From NCBI GenBank assembly GCA_005502925.1, contig SCPD01000003.1:124001-188000 (forward strand): a DNA stretch of 64,000 bases, read 5' to 3'. This DNA is from Rhizobiales bacterium Y(2018) (GTDB taxonomy: Bacteria; Pseudomonadota; Alphaproteobacteria; Rhizobiales; Aestuariivirgaceae). Below the pieces are notes generated by a model. The model was not told the DNA's origin and did no database searches. It saw only the letters and a program-made list of their open reading frames with translations. The position numbers were made by a program, and so were the translations under genes. Positions within the stretch are counted from its first letter, which is position 1; the number at the start of each line of letters is the position of its first letter. Positions 1 to 8,730 of this stretch are shown one piece after another.

Positions 1-95
1 AGCGCCTCCAGCTTCGGCTCGGCGCCTGCGGGCGACGTCGCGACAAGAGCGGCCAGTGCGAGCCCGCCAACGATCATTTTGTGTATGGTTATCAT
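1..95 (-). CDS. N-terminus of an exported protein (partial, runs off left edge)
   Basis: Only the first 31 codons are visible. The peptide begins MITIHKMIVGGLALAALV and ends its hydrophobic stretch at SPAGAEP, which is a clear Sec signal peptide with an Ala-x-Ala cleavage site. The start ATG at 95 overlaps the stop codon of the polyphosphate polymerase gene by an ATGA junction, so it is translationally coupled to it. A second in-frame ATG at 77 is also possible. In other genomes VTC/DUF4956 pairs often sit next to CotH-like or other secreted proteins, but nothing visible here identifies the family. Confidence 0.7.
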   Translation of the reverse strand, partial: MITIHKMIVGGLALAALVATSPAGAEPKLEA

Positions 96-919
96 TGCAA
101 CAACTCCAGTTCGGGCCGAGCGGCCGGTTTCAGGCATGCCAAACCGGGGCTTGCGAGCTTGCGCAAGGCCGGCAGGAAACGATTCTTTTTGGTATCGCGA
201 TTGAGCAACGCGGTCGCGGCACAATATTTCGAGCAATGCTTGGTCGGATGCTGGTGCAACATCCGCAACACACGGTCGGCAATACCGTTGCCGCGCGCCG
301 ACTTCGTCTCGAGAATGAACTGCTCGTCGTCGACCGCGTAATACGAGCCCAGATCATAGAAACGCAGACGGCTGTCGATCGTCATACGCTCGCCGCCCTC
401 TTTCGCCACCAGTGTCATGCGGACATAACGCATGTCGATCACCCGCTGCAGCTCATAGGGAAAACACTCGCCATAGAGCGCACAATAGACGTGATGCACG
501 AAGGCAAGCGCCTCTTCATCCAGCCGGCCAAATTTCTCCGGCGCGTAAGGCAGTCTTTTCTTCACCGTCACACCGCGCTTGTCCTTGAGCTTCACCTCGA
601 CGAAGCACAGCGCCGCATCAAGATATTTGCGGATACGCACCTTCACCCGCCGGCGCCGCCCCTGATGGTGATCGAAATAGCTCCGCCGGTCATGGTTGTC
701 GAAGTAGCAGGTCTCGTAGGTGAAGGCGCGGCGGCCGGCGATTTCGAGGATGTCGAAGTGGCGGGCGAACTCGGCGGCGGCGGATTGCAGCACGGCGTGC
801 TTCACCACATACTTGTTGTCGAGCCGTTCCAGCATTTCCGCCCGGGCATTGAGCGTCGCAAGGCTGATCGGATCGAAGCCTCGTTCCAGCAAGAGGTCAG
901 CGTGTGCGATAATAGACAT
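92..919 (-). CDS. VTC-domain polyphosphate polymerase family protein
   Basis: This 275-residue protein matches the bacterial VTC (polyphosphate polymerase) domain family, a triphosphate-tunnel fold that in yeast Vtc4 makes polyphosphate from ATP. Tunnel features are visible: NKYVVK near the N-terminus, the basic strand RRRRVKVRIRKY, the acidic/basic strands VEVKLK and ILETKS, and IDSRLRF. I start it at ATG 919 because a GAGG ribosome site lies about 8 bases upstream; the open frame extends further but with atypical sequence. It overlaps the DUF4956 gene by 23 bases and the next gene by ATGA, so the three form one operon. Polymer type and direction of synthesis are inferred from the family only. 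Confidence 0.85.
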   Translation of the reverse strand: MSIIAHADLLLERGFDPISLATLNARAEMLERLDNKYVVKHAVLQSAAAEFARHFDILEIAGRRAFTYETCYFDNHDRRSYFDHHQGRRRRVKVRIRKYLDAALCFVEVKLKDKRGVTVKKRLPYAPEKFGRLDEEALAFVHHVYCALYGECFPYELQRVIDMRYVRMTLVAKEGGERMTIDSRLRFYDLGSYYAVDDEQFILETKSARGNGIADRVLRMLHQHPTKHCSKYCAATALLNRDTKKNRFLPALRKLASPGLACLKPAARPELELLQ

Positions 920-1493
920 TGAGCCTCGCCATTTCGGTGATGTAGTCGAGCTGAAGCACCTGATAGGACAGAACCGCGACGCCGAGACGTTCCGACAATT
1001 CGGCACGCATGGCGGCAGGGTTCGCGAGGAGCTCCGTATTGATCTTGTCGAGCGTGACTTTTGCGCCCGAGACCGATTGCAGGATCCTTGGATGGTCGAT
1101 GACGTAGGCGCCGGCCAGGACGAAGCTCACCGCCAACGCTGCGAATGGCACCGTCGTTCCTTGCACGGAAGTGATGACCGCGATGGCCACGGCGCCAAAG
1201 AAATAGGTCATCTCGGTCTTGCTCAAAGGCTCCGAGCGCAAGGTAAAGAGCGCCAGGATGGCGAACAGGCCGAAGCCCGCGGCTACGCTGAAATTCACCG
1301 ACGAGAGGATGGTCAGGACCGCGAAGATGAAGACGTTGAACAACGCTGCGGCGGTAACCAATTCCTTGTCGCGATAGCGGCGATAATAAAGCCCGAAGAC
1401 GAGCACGCTCATCCCGGCGAGATTCAAGCCTATCCTGACCGCTTGCGATAAAACCGGATCCTGAAGGATCTGTTGAAGCGAGGACATAGACAT
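897..1493 (-). CDS. DUF4956 family membrane protein
   Basis: The 198-residue protein has four hydrophobic segments between residues 20 and 135, including VFIFAVLTILSSV and AVAIAVITSVQG, followed by a soluble C-terminal tail of about 65 residues. It resembles DUF4956, a family regularly found beside VTC polymerases, and may be a membrane partner or channel for that enzyme. Start is ATG 1493, or ATG 1487 two codons later. It is the first gene of a minus-strand operon with the VTC gene. Function is not established. Confidence 0.8.
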   Translation of the reverse strand: MSMSSLQQILQDPVLSQAVRIGLNLAGMSVLVFGLYYRRYRDKELVTAAALFNVFIFAVLTILSSVNFSVAAGFGLFAILALFTLRSEPLSKTEMTYFFGAVAIAVITSVQGTTVPFAALAVSFVLAGAYVIDHPRILQSVSGAKVTLDKINTELLANPAAMRAELSERLGVAVLSYQVLQLDYITEMARLNVYYRTR

Positions 1494-1703
1494 TCAAACT
1501 CCTGTTCTTTCTCACGCGTTTCAGCCGCGCGAGGAGAAGAACGGAGCATTCAGGGTTCTATTCCCGGCCATTCACCGATTATGACGGCTGAATGACATTT
1601 TTTTAAAGATGCATGCCTCAGGGATTACGTGGATTTTTCCTCCGAGGCCCAACATAACCTTGGGTCATTCCGGCCGTTTCCCGATTGAAACGGTCGGACT
1701 GCT
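1494..1703 (-). promoter_or_regulatory. Intergenic region carrying the likely VTC operon promoter
   Basis: These 210 bases separate the stop of an M20 peptidase gene from the DUF4956 start, both on the minus strand. On the minus strand an AT-rich block (TTTAAAAAAATG, around 1604) is followed by CATAAT near 1580, a weak match to a sigma70 promoter. No ORF with coding character and no clear terminator hairpin was seen. Confidence 0.25.
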
Positions 1704-3101
1704 TCAGCGCCCGATGGCCGCCAGGATGCGCACCCAGCTTCTGATACCGCGATGGAAGCTGGTGAGATTGTATTTCTCGTTCGGGCTGTGCAACGCGTCG
1801 TCATTGAGACCAAAGCCGACCAGCACACTGTCCATGCCGAGGATGTCCTTGAAATAGCGCACGATCGGAATCGAGCCGCCGGAGCCGATAAGGGCCGTGT
1901 CGCGCTTCCATTCCTCTTTCAGCCCCTGAGCGGTCTTGCGGATCAAGGGCGACGTTTCGGCGATCTCGGTCGCCGGGCTTCCCGAGCCATAGGCGGCAAA
2001 GGTGATCTTGCAATCCTTCGGCACCTCGGCCTTGGCGAAGGCGCGGAACGCCTTCAGGATCTTCTGGGGATTCTGCTTGCCGACCAGGCGGAAGGTCAGC
2101 TTGGCGTGGGCCTCGGACGGGATGACCGTCTTGGTGCCGGCCCCGTTATAGCCGCCCCATATTCCGTTCACCTCGGCGGTCGGGCGCGCCCAGACCTGTT
2201 CCAGCACGCCCTTGCCCTTCTCACCCGCCGGCACCGACAAGCCGACTTCCTTCAAGAACTTCTTGTCCGAGAAGTTGAGCTTGCCCCATTGCGCCTTCAT
2301 CTCCTTGGGGAGATCGCCGACACCGTCATAGAAGCCAGGAATGGTGACCTTGCCGTTCTTGTCATGGAGCTTCGACAGGAGCTTCGAGAGAACGCGCAGC
2401 GGATTGGCGGCGGGACCGCCATAGGCGCCCGAATGAAGATCGATGCGGGGCCCGGTGATGGTGATCTCATCCTTGACCATGCCGCGCAGCCTGGTGGTGA
2501 TGGCCGGCGTCTTCGCGTCCCACATATTCGTGTCGCAGACAAAAGCGGCATCGCAGGCGAGCTCGGCCTTGTTTTCCCTCAGGAACGGAATGAGGCTCGG
2601 CGAGCCCGATTCCTCCTCACCCTCGATCAGGATCGTCGCCTTGATCGGCAGCGTTCCGGTCTCGGTGATCCAGGCCCGCATCGCCTCGACGAAGGTCAGA
2701 AGCTGCCCCTTGTCGTCGGCGGTGCCGCGGCCATAGAGGCGCACGACCCCATCCTTGCCGGTACGCTTCTGGGGCTCAAAGGGCGGCGTCGTCCATTTGT
2801 CGAGCGGATCGGGCGGCTGCACGTCGTAATGGCCGTAGAACAGGAAATGCGGGAGCTTGGCTGGAGGATCCTTGGGCTCGAAATGCGCCACCACCATGGG
2901 ATGGCCGGGCGTATCGCGCAGAGAGGCGGAGAAGCCGAGGGCGGAAAGATCGGCGACGATGCGCTCACCGGCGCGCCGGCAATCCGCCTTGTAGGCCGGG
3001 TCGGTCGAGATCGAGGGGATGCGGACGAGATCGAACAGACGGTCGAGACTCTGGTCGAGCGCCCGGTCGGCGGCGCCGAGGACGGCATTGATGTCGGTCA
3101 T
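1704..3101 (-). CDS. M20 family dipeptidase (carnosinase/CPG2-like), copy 1
   Basis: A 465-residue M20 metallopeptidase of the dipeptidase (CNDP/Xaa-His) type. Expected di-zinc site elements are visible in order: GHYDVQPPD (His91, Asp93), GTADDKGQ (~127-133), the catalytic Glu region GEEESGS (~161-167), CDTNMWD (~188), LHSGAYGG (~222) and a final His in LHSPNEKY near the C-terminus. No signal peptide, so cytosolic cleavage of dipeptides is expected. It overlaps the upstream paralogue by an ATGA junction. The two proteins are alike along their whole length, indicating a tandem duplication. Confidence 0.9.
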   Translation of the reverse strand: MTDINAVLGAADRALDQSLDRLFDLVRIPSISTDPAYKADCRRAGERIVADLSALGFSASLRDTPGHPMVVAHFEPKDPPAKLPHFLFYGHYDVQPPDPLDKWTTPPFEPQKRTGKDGVVRLYGRGTADDKGQLLTFVEAMRAWITETGTLPIKATILIEGEEESGSPSLIPFLRENKAELACDAAFVCDTNMWDAKTPAITTRLRGMVKDEITITGPRIDLHSGAYGGPAANPLRVLSKLLSKLHDKNGKVTIPGFYDGVGDLPKEMKAQWGKLNFSDKKFLKEVGLSVPAGEKGKGVLEQVWARPTAEVNGIWGGYNGAGTKTVIPSEAHAKLTFRLVGKQNPQKILKAFRAFAKAEVPKDCKITFAAYGSGSPATEIAETSPLIRKTAQGLKEEWKRDTALIGSGGSIPIVRYFKDILGMDSVLVGFGLNDDALHSPNEKYNLTSFHRGIRSWVRILAAIGR

Positions 3102-4516
3102 GATTTGGGACGCTCCTGTTGATCGGCGAGGCCGGCAATGATGCGGGCCCAGCTCCTGATGCCTTTGCGGAAACTGGTCAGATCGTATTTCTCGTTGGGA
3201 CTATGGGCGCCGTCATCCTCGCGCCCGAAGCCGATCAGCAGGCTGTCGACCTTGAGCAGCGACTTGAAGGTGCCGACGACGGGGATCGAGGCGCCTTCCG
3301 CCATCAAAACCGGCGCGCGGCCCCATTCCTGCTTGAGAGCCCCCTGTGCCAGGCGCACCCAGGGGCTCGTCTCGGCCACCGTGACCGCCATCGAGTCGCC
3401 CCCTTCCGACTTGTAGCGGACCTTGCAATCGGCCGGCAGCCGCGCCTTGACGAACTGGCGCAAGCCCTTGCGGATCTGGGCTGGCGTCTGGCGGCCGACG
3501 AGGCGGAAGGTGAGCTTGGCCATGGCCTCGGCGGGCAGCACCGTCTTGGAGCCCGCCCCGGTATAGCCCGAATAGATGCCATTGATCTCAGCGGTCGGCC
3601 GGCTCCAGATCTGCTCATAGACCGCATAGCCCTTCTCACCCGCCGGGATCGAGAGGCCGACACCCTTCAGATACTTCTTCGCGGGGAAGTTGAGCGACTT
3701 CCATTGCCGGCGGGTCGAGGCCGGCACCGGGTCAACGCCGTCATAGAAACCCGGCAAGGTCACCTTGCCATTGCGATCATGCAGCTCGCCGAGAATCTTG
3801 GTCAGCACGCGAATGGGGTTGCGGGCGGCGCCGCCGTAATAGCCCGAATGCAGGTCCTTGGAGGGACCTGAAATGACGATCTCCTCGGCGATACAGCCAC
3901 GCAGGCGGGTGATGATGGCCGGGGTCTTGGCGTCCCACATGCCGGTATCGCAGATGAAGACGACGTCGGATTTGAGCTTGGCGCGGTTCGCGGCGACATA
4001 GCGGTCGAGATGTGTCGAATCGCCCTCCTCGTCGCCTTCGAGCAGCACGGTGAGATGAAACGGCAAGCCGCCTTTGGCCTTGATCCACGCCCGGCTGGCC
4101 TCCAGGAAGGTCATCAGTTGGCCCTTGTCGTCAACAGCGCCGCGCGCAAAAATGCGCTCCTCACCATCCGCACCCTTGCGCAGTCGAGGCTCGAAAGGCG
4201 GGCTCTCCCACAGGTCCAGCGGGTCGGGTGGCTGAACATCGTAATGCCCGTAGAACAGGATGCGAGGCGCATGGGACGGCAAGCCCTTGGGCGCATATTC
4301 AGCCACGACGACCGGCTGGCCGGTGGTCTTGTCAAGGCGCGCCTTGAAGCCCATTTCGGCGAGCAGCCGCTTGAGCCATGCCGCCGCGTCACGGCAGGCG
4401 CCGTGATAGGCCGGGTCGGTGCCGACCGAAGGGTAACGGAGCAGCTCGAAAAGGCGCGCGACACTTTCATCCAGGGCGCCGTCGATGCCCTGCAAAACAT
4501 CTTCAATATTCTTCAT
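3098..4516 (-). CDS. M20 family dipeptidase, copy 2
   Basis: Paralogue of the following gene, 472 residues from ATG 4516 (MKNIEDVLQG). The open frame extends another 20 codons upstream, but ATG 4516 aligns with the start of the sister protein. It keeps the same metal-binding pattern: GHYDVQPPD, GAVDDKGQL, EGDEEGDS, CDTGMWD, LHSGYYGG and AHSPNEKY. EGDEEGDS replaces EGEEESGS of the sister copy, so the catalytic Glu-Glu pair is retained with changed neighbours that could alter specificity. It is divergent from the SLC13 permease gene with 83 bases between starts. Together they suggest uptake and breakdown of a small peptide or acidic dipeptide. Confidence 0.9.
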   Translation of the reverse strand: MKNIEDVLQGIDGALDESVARLFELLRYPSVGTDPAYHGACRDAAAWLKRLLAEMGFKARLDKTTGQPVVVAEYAPKGLPSHAPRILFYGHYDVQPPDPLDLWESPPFEPRLRKGADGEERIFARGAVDDKGQLMTFLEASRAWIKAKGGLPFHLTVLLEGDEEGDSTHLDRYVAANRAKLKSDVVFICDTGMWDAKTPAIITRLRGCIAEEIVISGPSKDLHSGYYGGAARNPIRVLTKILGELHDRNGKVTLPGFYDGVDPVPASTRRQWKSLNFPAKKYLKGVGLSIPAGEKGYAVYEQIWSRPTAEINGIYSGYTGAGSKTVLPAEAMAKLTFRLVGRQTPAQIRKGLRQFVKARLPADCKVRYKSEGGDSMAVTVAETSPWVRLAQGALKQEWGRAPVLMAEGASIPVVGTFKSLLKVDSLLIGFGREDDGAHSPNEKYDLTSFRKGIRSWARIIAGLADQQERPKS

Positions 4517-4599
4517 ATACAAAACCTGAAGGACAATTTTCCGAAGCGGGATACCATGCAGTCTCTCATGCGCCACAATCCTTCGGCAAGGGCCGTGGA

Positions 4600-6150
4600 A
4601 TGACGCAAGCGGCTGCCACTTTCTCCCTTCCGCGCGACAGCCTTCAGGCGCATGAAGCGAGCCAGCGGCTGACCCGCTTCCAGCGCCGCGGCTACCAGCG
4701 CTATCTGATCGTCCGCCAGAATGTCGACCTCAACTTCTTCTGGACCCGACGCTGGTTCTTCATATCCATGCTGGTCGGCTTCCTACTGATGATCGCGCCG
4801 ACGCCCGAGGGCCTCACCGAGGAAGGCCAGATCGTGCTGGCGATGTCGATCATGGCGACCATCCTGTTCGTCACCGAAGCGGTGCCGCTGCCCACCGTGC
4901 CGCTCCTCATCATCATCGGCCAGGTGGTGCTCCTCAAGGTCGATCCGACCAAGGTGGCGCAGAGCCTGATGACCGATTCGGTGCTGTTCATCATGGGCTC
5001 CCTGATGCTGGCGGTCGCCATCGTCAAGCAGCGTCTGGACAAACGCATCGCCTGGGCGATCGTGCAGATGACCGGCACCAACGTCTATTGGATCAGCTTC
5101 GGCATCACCGCGGTCTGCGGCACAATCGCCGCCTTTATCGGCGAGCACACCGTCGCCGCGATGATGCTGCCGGTGGGCGTGACGCTCATCACGCTCACCT
5201 CCCAGGACCCCAAGAAGGTCCACAACCTCGCCGCCGTCATCCTGTTCTCGATCGCCTATGGCTGCTCGATCGCCGGCGTGGCGACGCCCTCCGGCGGGGC
5301 GCGCAACGCCATCATCATCTCCTATTGGAAGGACCTGTTCTACGATCCCCTGAGCCCCGAGACCCGGCGTTATCTCATGGATTACCTGACCTGGGCGATC
5401 TATGCCTTCCCGATGTTCCTGATCAGGCTGCCGATCGTGGCGGCGCTCCTGGTCTTCACCTTCAAGCCGGAAACGACCGACATGTCGCGGGCCGTCTCCA
5501 GGCTCCGGACCCAGGTCATCATGGACGGGCCGCTCAAGCCTTCGGGCTGGCTCACCATCCTGATCTTCTGCCTGACCATCCTGGGCTGGATCTTCCTGTC
5601 GGAGCAGCTGGGCCTCGGCGTCATCGCGCTGCTCGGCGTCGCCGCCTTCCTGGTCTTCGGCCTGGTGCGCTGGGAGGACATCAATTCCGGCGTCAACTGG
5701 GGCGTCGTGCTCCTCTACGCCGCAGCGATCTCGCTCGGCGTCGAAATGACCGAAACCGGGGCCGCCGACTGGGTGGCCAAGAGCTTCCTCGATCTTCTGG
5801 AGAATATCGGTGCCGGCAGCGGGCTCGGCTTCAACACCGCCATCTCGCTCCTCACCATCGGCGTATCGAACACGATGACGGCGGGGGCCGCCGTCGCGGT
5901 GCTCGGCCCGATCGTGCTCAATACCGCCCATGTGGCCGGGCAGGACCCGATCATCGCCGGCTTCATCACCGCCATCTCCTCGGCGTTCGGCTATCTGACC
6001 CCGGCGGCGCAGCCCGCTTTCACCATCATCTATGCCTCAGGCTACCTCAAGGGACGCGACTTCTTCACGATCGGCTCGCGCATGATGGTCGTCTCGGTCA
6101 TCATCCTTCTGGCGCTCGCGAGCCTTTATTGGCCCTTCATCGCGCGATAG
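4600..6150 (+). CDS. DASS/SLC13 family anion permease
   Basis: A 516-residue polytopic membrane protein of the divalent anion:Na+ symporter (SLC13) family. Family signatures are TEAVPLPTVPLL (~93), GEHTVAAMMLPVG (~180) and the anion-binding hairpin SNTMTAGAA (~423). About a dozen hydrophobic segments cover the chain after a 50-residue cytosolic N-terminus. The start at ATG 4600 gives a plausible N-terminus; the frame upstream is antisense to the peptidase gene. Members carry di- and tricarboxylates or sulfate; the substrate cannot be read here. It lies 32 bases before a universal-stress gene and is probably cotranscribed with it. Confidence 0.88.
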   Translation: MTQAAATFSLPRDSLQAHEASQRLTRFQRRGYQRYLIVRQNVDLNFFWTRRWFFISMLVGFLLMIAPTPEGLTEEGQIVLAMSIMATILFVTEAVPLPTVPLLIIIGQVVLLKVDPTKVAQSLMTDSVLFIMGSLMLAVAIVKQRLDKRIAWAIVQMTGTNVYWISFGITAVCGTIAAFIGEHTVAAMMLPVGVTLITLTSQDPKKVHNLAAVILFSIAYGCSIAGVATPSGGARNAIIISYWKDLFYDPLSPETRRYLMDYLTWAIYAFPMFLIRLPIVAALLVFTFKPETTDMSRAVSRLRTQVIMDGPLKPSGWLTILIFCLTILGWIFLSEQLGLGVIALLGVAAFLVFGLVRWEDINSGVNWGVVLLYAAAISLGVEMTETGAADWVAKSFLDLLENIGAGSGLGFNTAISLLTIGVSNTMTAGAAVAVLGPIVLNTAHVAGQDPIIAGFITAISSAFGYLTPAAQPAFTIIYASGYLKGRDFFTIGSRMMVVSVIILLALASLYWPFIAR

Positions 6151-6182
6151 AATAAAGCGAGCCAAGAGGAGTCGGTCCCGCC

Positions 6183-7196
6183 TTGAAGATGCTGTTCACG
6201 CGCACCAAGCTCAGCGACCGGCAGGAACGCGCGGTCCAGAAGACGCTGCACAATCTGCGCCAGCAGCGGCGCAACCGCTTCCGCATCCTCGCCTGCATCG
6301 ACGGCACGGAGGAATCCTTCATAACCGTCACTTTCGCCGCCCGGCTCGCCGTCAACGAGGAATGCGACATCATCGTTCTCTATGTGCGCCCGATCGACCA
6401 GGCCTTGTGGTCGGGTGGGCTGCAACTGCGCATCGCACGGCAGAACATGATGGAATCAGGCTTCGAGCTGCCCGGCGTGCGCGACCTCAAACGGTCGCTT
6501 GAGATCCTGAAAGAGGAAGGCATCGACGTCGAAAGCTGGCCGCAGGAAGCGAGCCACCAGGATGCCTGGGGCGACCCCGCCGGCGACACCAAGGTGGAAT
6601 ACAAAAGCCCCAAGGGCCAGAGCGTCGTGCTCAAGCTCAAGACGGCGCCCGACGCCGGCCACGGCATTCTCGATCAATATGAGCTCGGTCCTTACAATCT
6701 CATGATCCTGGGCGAGCCGTCGCGCTGGCGCAGCGAGTTCAAGGCCTGGTTCGGCACCGGCGTCGTCCAGGAGGTGGTGACGCATGCGTCCTGCTCGGTG
6801 CTGGTGGCGCGCCCCAGCCTCGACAAGGAGGGCTTCTTCATCTGCACCGATGGGTCGTCACGCTCGATGCAGGCGGTGCGAAGAGCCGCCGTTCTCGCCC
6901 ATATGCAAGGCGCTTCCATCACGCTGTTCTCCGTGGCCCCGGACGAGGCGGCGCGGCCGGCGGCGGAAGAGGCCGTCGCCAATGCCAAGGCGCTGCTCAA
7001 GGCGATGAAGATCACCGTCACCGACACCCGCACCGCGGTCGGCGATACGGTCGAGGAGATCATCGAGACCGGATCGAGCTACCGGATCATCGTGGTGACG
7101 GATGAAGGCCGCTCGCGGCTCGAACGCATTTTCAAGGGATCGACGGCGAGTGCTGTGGTGCGTGGTGCCCGCACCAGCGTTCTCGACGTCAGATAG
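6183..7196 (+). CDS. Universal stress protein with two UspA-like domains
   Basis: The 337-residue protein carries two Usp folds. The first begins at FRILACIDGTEES (~32) and the second at GFFICTDGSSRSMQAV (~218), each a beta strand followed by an Asp-Gly nucleotide-site turn. The linker includes LMILGEPSRWRSEF, and the C-terminal domain ends in RIIVVTDEGRSRL. The start may be TTG 6183, about 11 bases after an AGGAG, or ATG 6189. It follows the SLC13 permease closely; Usp proteins sometimes accompany transporters as regulatory partners, but any coupling here is inference. Confidence 0.8.
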   Translation: MKMLFTRTKLSDRQERAVQKTLHNLRQQRRNRFRILACIDGTEESFITVTFAARLAVNEECDIIVLYVRPIDQALWSGGLQLRIARQNMMESGFELPGVRDLKRSLEILKEEGIDVESWPQEASHQDAWGDPAGDTKVEYKSPKGQSVVLKLKTAPDAGHGILDQYELGPYNLMILGEPSRWRSEFKAWFGTGVVQEVVTHASCSVLVARPSLDKEGFFICTDGSSRSMQAVRRAAVLAHMQGASITLFSVAPDEAARPAAEEAVANAKALLKAMKITVTDTRTAVGDTVEEIIETGSSYRIIVVTDEGRSRLERIFKGSTASAVVRGARTSVLDVR

Positions 7197-7209
7197 GACG
7201 GGTCTACGG

Positions 7210-7833
7210 ATGTCGGAATACACGCTTCATTGCTTCGGCGAGTCAGGCAACGCCTACAAGGCGGCGTTGATGCTCGAGCTGTCCCGCTGCGACTGGTCGC
7301 CGGTCTGGGTCGATTATTTCAACGGCGAGACGCGCCAGGCGGAATTCCGCGCTGGAACCAATGAAATGGGAGAGGTCCCCATTCTCGCCCACAAGAGACT
7401 GAAGCTTACGCAATCGGGCGTCATCCTGGATTATCTCGCCGAGCAGACGCGGAAATTCGGGCCCAAGAGCGAGGACGAGCGGCGCGAGGTCTGGCGCTGG
7501 ATCCTGTTCGACAACCACAAATTCACGAGCTATCTGGCGACGCTCAGATTCATGATCAATTTCACCAAGACCGGTGAAACGCCGGTGACCGAATTTCTGC
7601 GTCCACGGGTGATCTCGGCGCTGAAGATCGTCGACCAGCATCTGGCCGGCCAGCCCTTCATCGTCGGCAAGCGCGCCACCATCGCCGATTTTTCGCTATG
7701 CGGCTATCTCTTCTACGGCGACGAAATACCGGTGCCGCTCGAAGAGAATATCCATGTGATGAAGTGGCTCGACCGGATCAGGGCGCTTCCCGGCTGGAAG
7801 CCGCCCTATGAGCTGATGCCGCGCGGCATCTAA
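7210..7833 (+). CDS. Glutathione S-transferase family protein
   Basis: A 207-residue GST. The N-terminal thioredoxin-like half starts YTLHCFGESGNAYKAAL and includes the glutathione-contact loop GEVPILAHKRLKLTQSG with the cis-Pro and the Gln-Ser pair. The helical C-terminal half carries the N-capping motif region ATIADFSLCGY. The catalytic residue is probably Ser12 or nearby, not Tyr. Start ATG 7210 lies 13 bases after the Usp stop. Substrate is unknown. Confidence 0.88.
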   Translation: MSEYTLHCFGESGNAYKAALMLELSRCDWSPVWVDYFNGETRQAEFRAGTNEMGEVPILAHKRLKLTQSGVILDYLAEQTRKFGPKSEDERREVWRWILFDNHKFTSYLATLRFMINFTKTGETPVTEFLRPRVISALKIVDQHLAGQPFIVGKRATIADFSLCGYLFYGDEIPVPLEENIHVMKWLDRIRALPGWKPPYELMPRGI

Positions 7834-7839
7834 AGCTGC

Positions 7840-7884
7840 GCATGATCCTTCCGGAAAACCGCTTCGCACTTTTCCGGATCATGC
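7840..7884. repeat. Rhizobial-type intergenic palindrome
   Basis: Left arm GCATGATCCTTCCGGAAAA (7840-7858) pairs with TTTTCCGGATCATGC (7870-7884) across an 11-base loop, with a four-base bulge in the left arm. The sequence resembles a short palindromic element found in many copies between genes in Hyphomicrobiales. It sits between two convergent genes and may also act as a bidirectional transcription end. Confidence 0.7.
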
Positions 7885-7896
7885 TTAAGGCCTGAA

Positions 7897-8628
7897 TCAG
7901 GCCTGCCCGGGCGACATGGCGTCGAGATATTCCTCGAGATGCTCAAGATTCTCGAAACGCATCCAGCCGTCGTCGGTTTCCGCCTCGACGGTGCCGTCCG
8001 ACAGGACGCGCGCCGGACGGCCGCGGATCAAGCGCTCTTCGACGACGAAGAGCTGGGTATCCTCGGCTTCCTCGGTCACTTCGGCCGCGGCCTCGGGGGC
8101 CGGCGCCGGCGGCGGCTCGGCCGCAGGCTCGGACTCATCGCCCAAGGCCTGCTTCAATTCACTGTTCGCCTTGTCGATGGCGGCGATCGTCTCGCGCGTC
8201 TCGGCGACGGCGCGGTCGGTGCTCACCCGCGACTCCTCGACCAGCTTCTCGAATTTGGTCACCGACGAAGCCGGCTCGGGGGTCGGCACGGTGAAGGGCG
8301 GCGGTGTTACGGCCTCGGCGCTGAACTCGGACGCGCCGGCATCCGCAGCAACAATGGCGGTAGCCGCGGCGGCGGCAGCGACGACCTGGCCGCCGTCCTG
8401 GCCGGTCAGCCAGTCACGCAGCTCGCGCGTGGCGGCTGTCGTCTTCTCCAAAGCGGCGATCACGCCGCCCAGGCCGACGAGGCCAAGACCACCCACCAGC
8501 AACACTGAGGCGACATCATACGTCAGTCCGCGGACCTGCATCTCGCCCGGGGAAACATAGATGAGCGCCCCCAACACCGCGCCTGCTGCGGCGACGATGA
8601 TGCCCAGGATGATCATCAGTTTCGACAT
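7897..8628 (-). CDS. Conserved membrane-anchored protein of unknown function
   Basis: The 243-residue protein starts with two transmembrane helices (MIILGIIVAAAGAVLGALIY and ASVLLVGGLGLVGLGGVIA, residues 4-60). A long low-complexity cytosolic or periplasmic segment rich in Ala, Pro and Glu follows, with a short helical stretch (KFEKLVEESRVSTDRAVAET). It ends in a compact conserved-looking tail, LIRGRPARVLSDGTVEAET with GWMRFENLEHLEEYL. I do not recognise a named family. Confidence 0.7.
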   Translation of the reverse strand: MSKLMIILGIIVAAAGAVLGALIYVSPGEMQVRGLTYDVASVLLVGGLGLVGLGGVIAALEKTTAATRELRDWLTGQDGGQVVAAAAAATAIVAADAGASEFSAEAVTPPPFTVPTPEPASSVTKFEKLVEESRVSTDRAVAETRETIAAIDKANSELKQALGDESEPAAEPPPAPAPEAAAEVTEEAEDTQLFVVEERLIRGRPARVLSDGTVEAETDDGWMRFENLEHLEEYLDAMSPGQA

Positions 8629-8730
8629 GATTGGCCCTTCCCGACTGCTCTACTCGACCAGTTTATGCGAACATATGGTAAATCTTGCGTTACCGGCCGC
8701 TAATATCAAGCTTAATCGGGACATAGGGAG

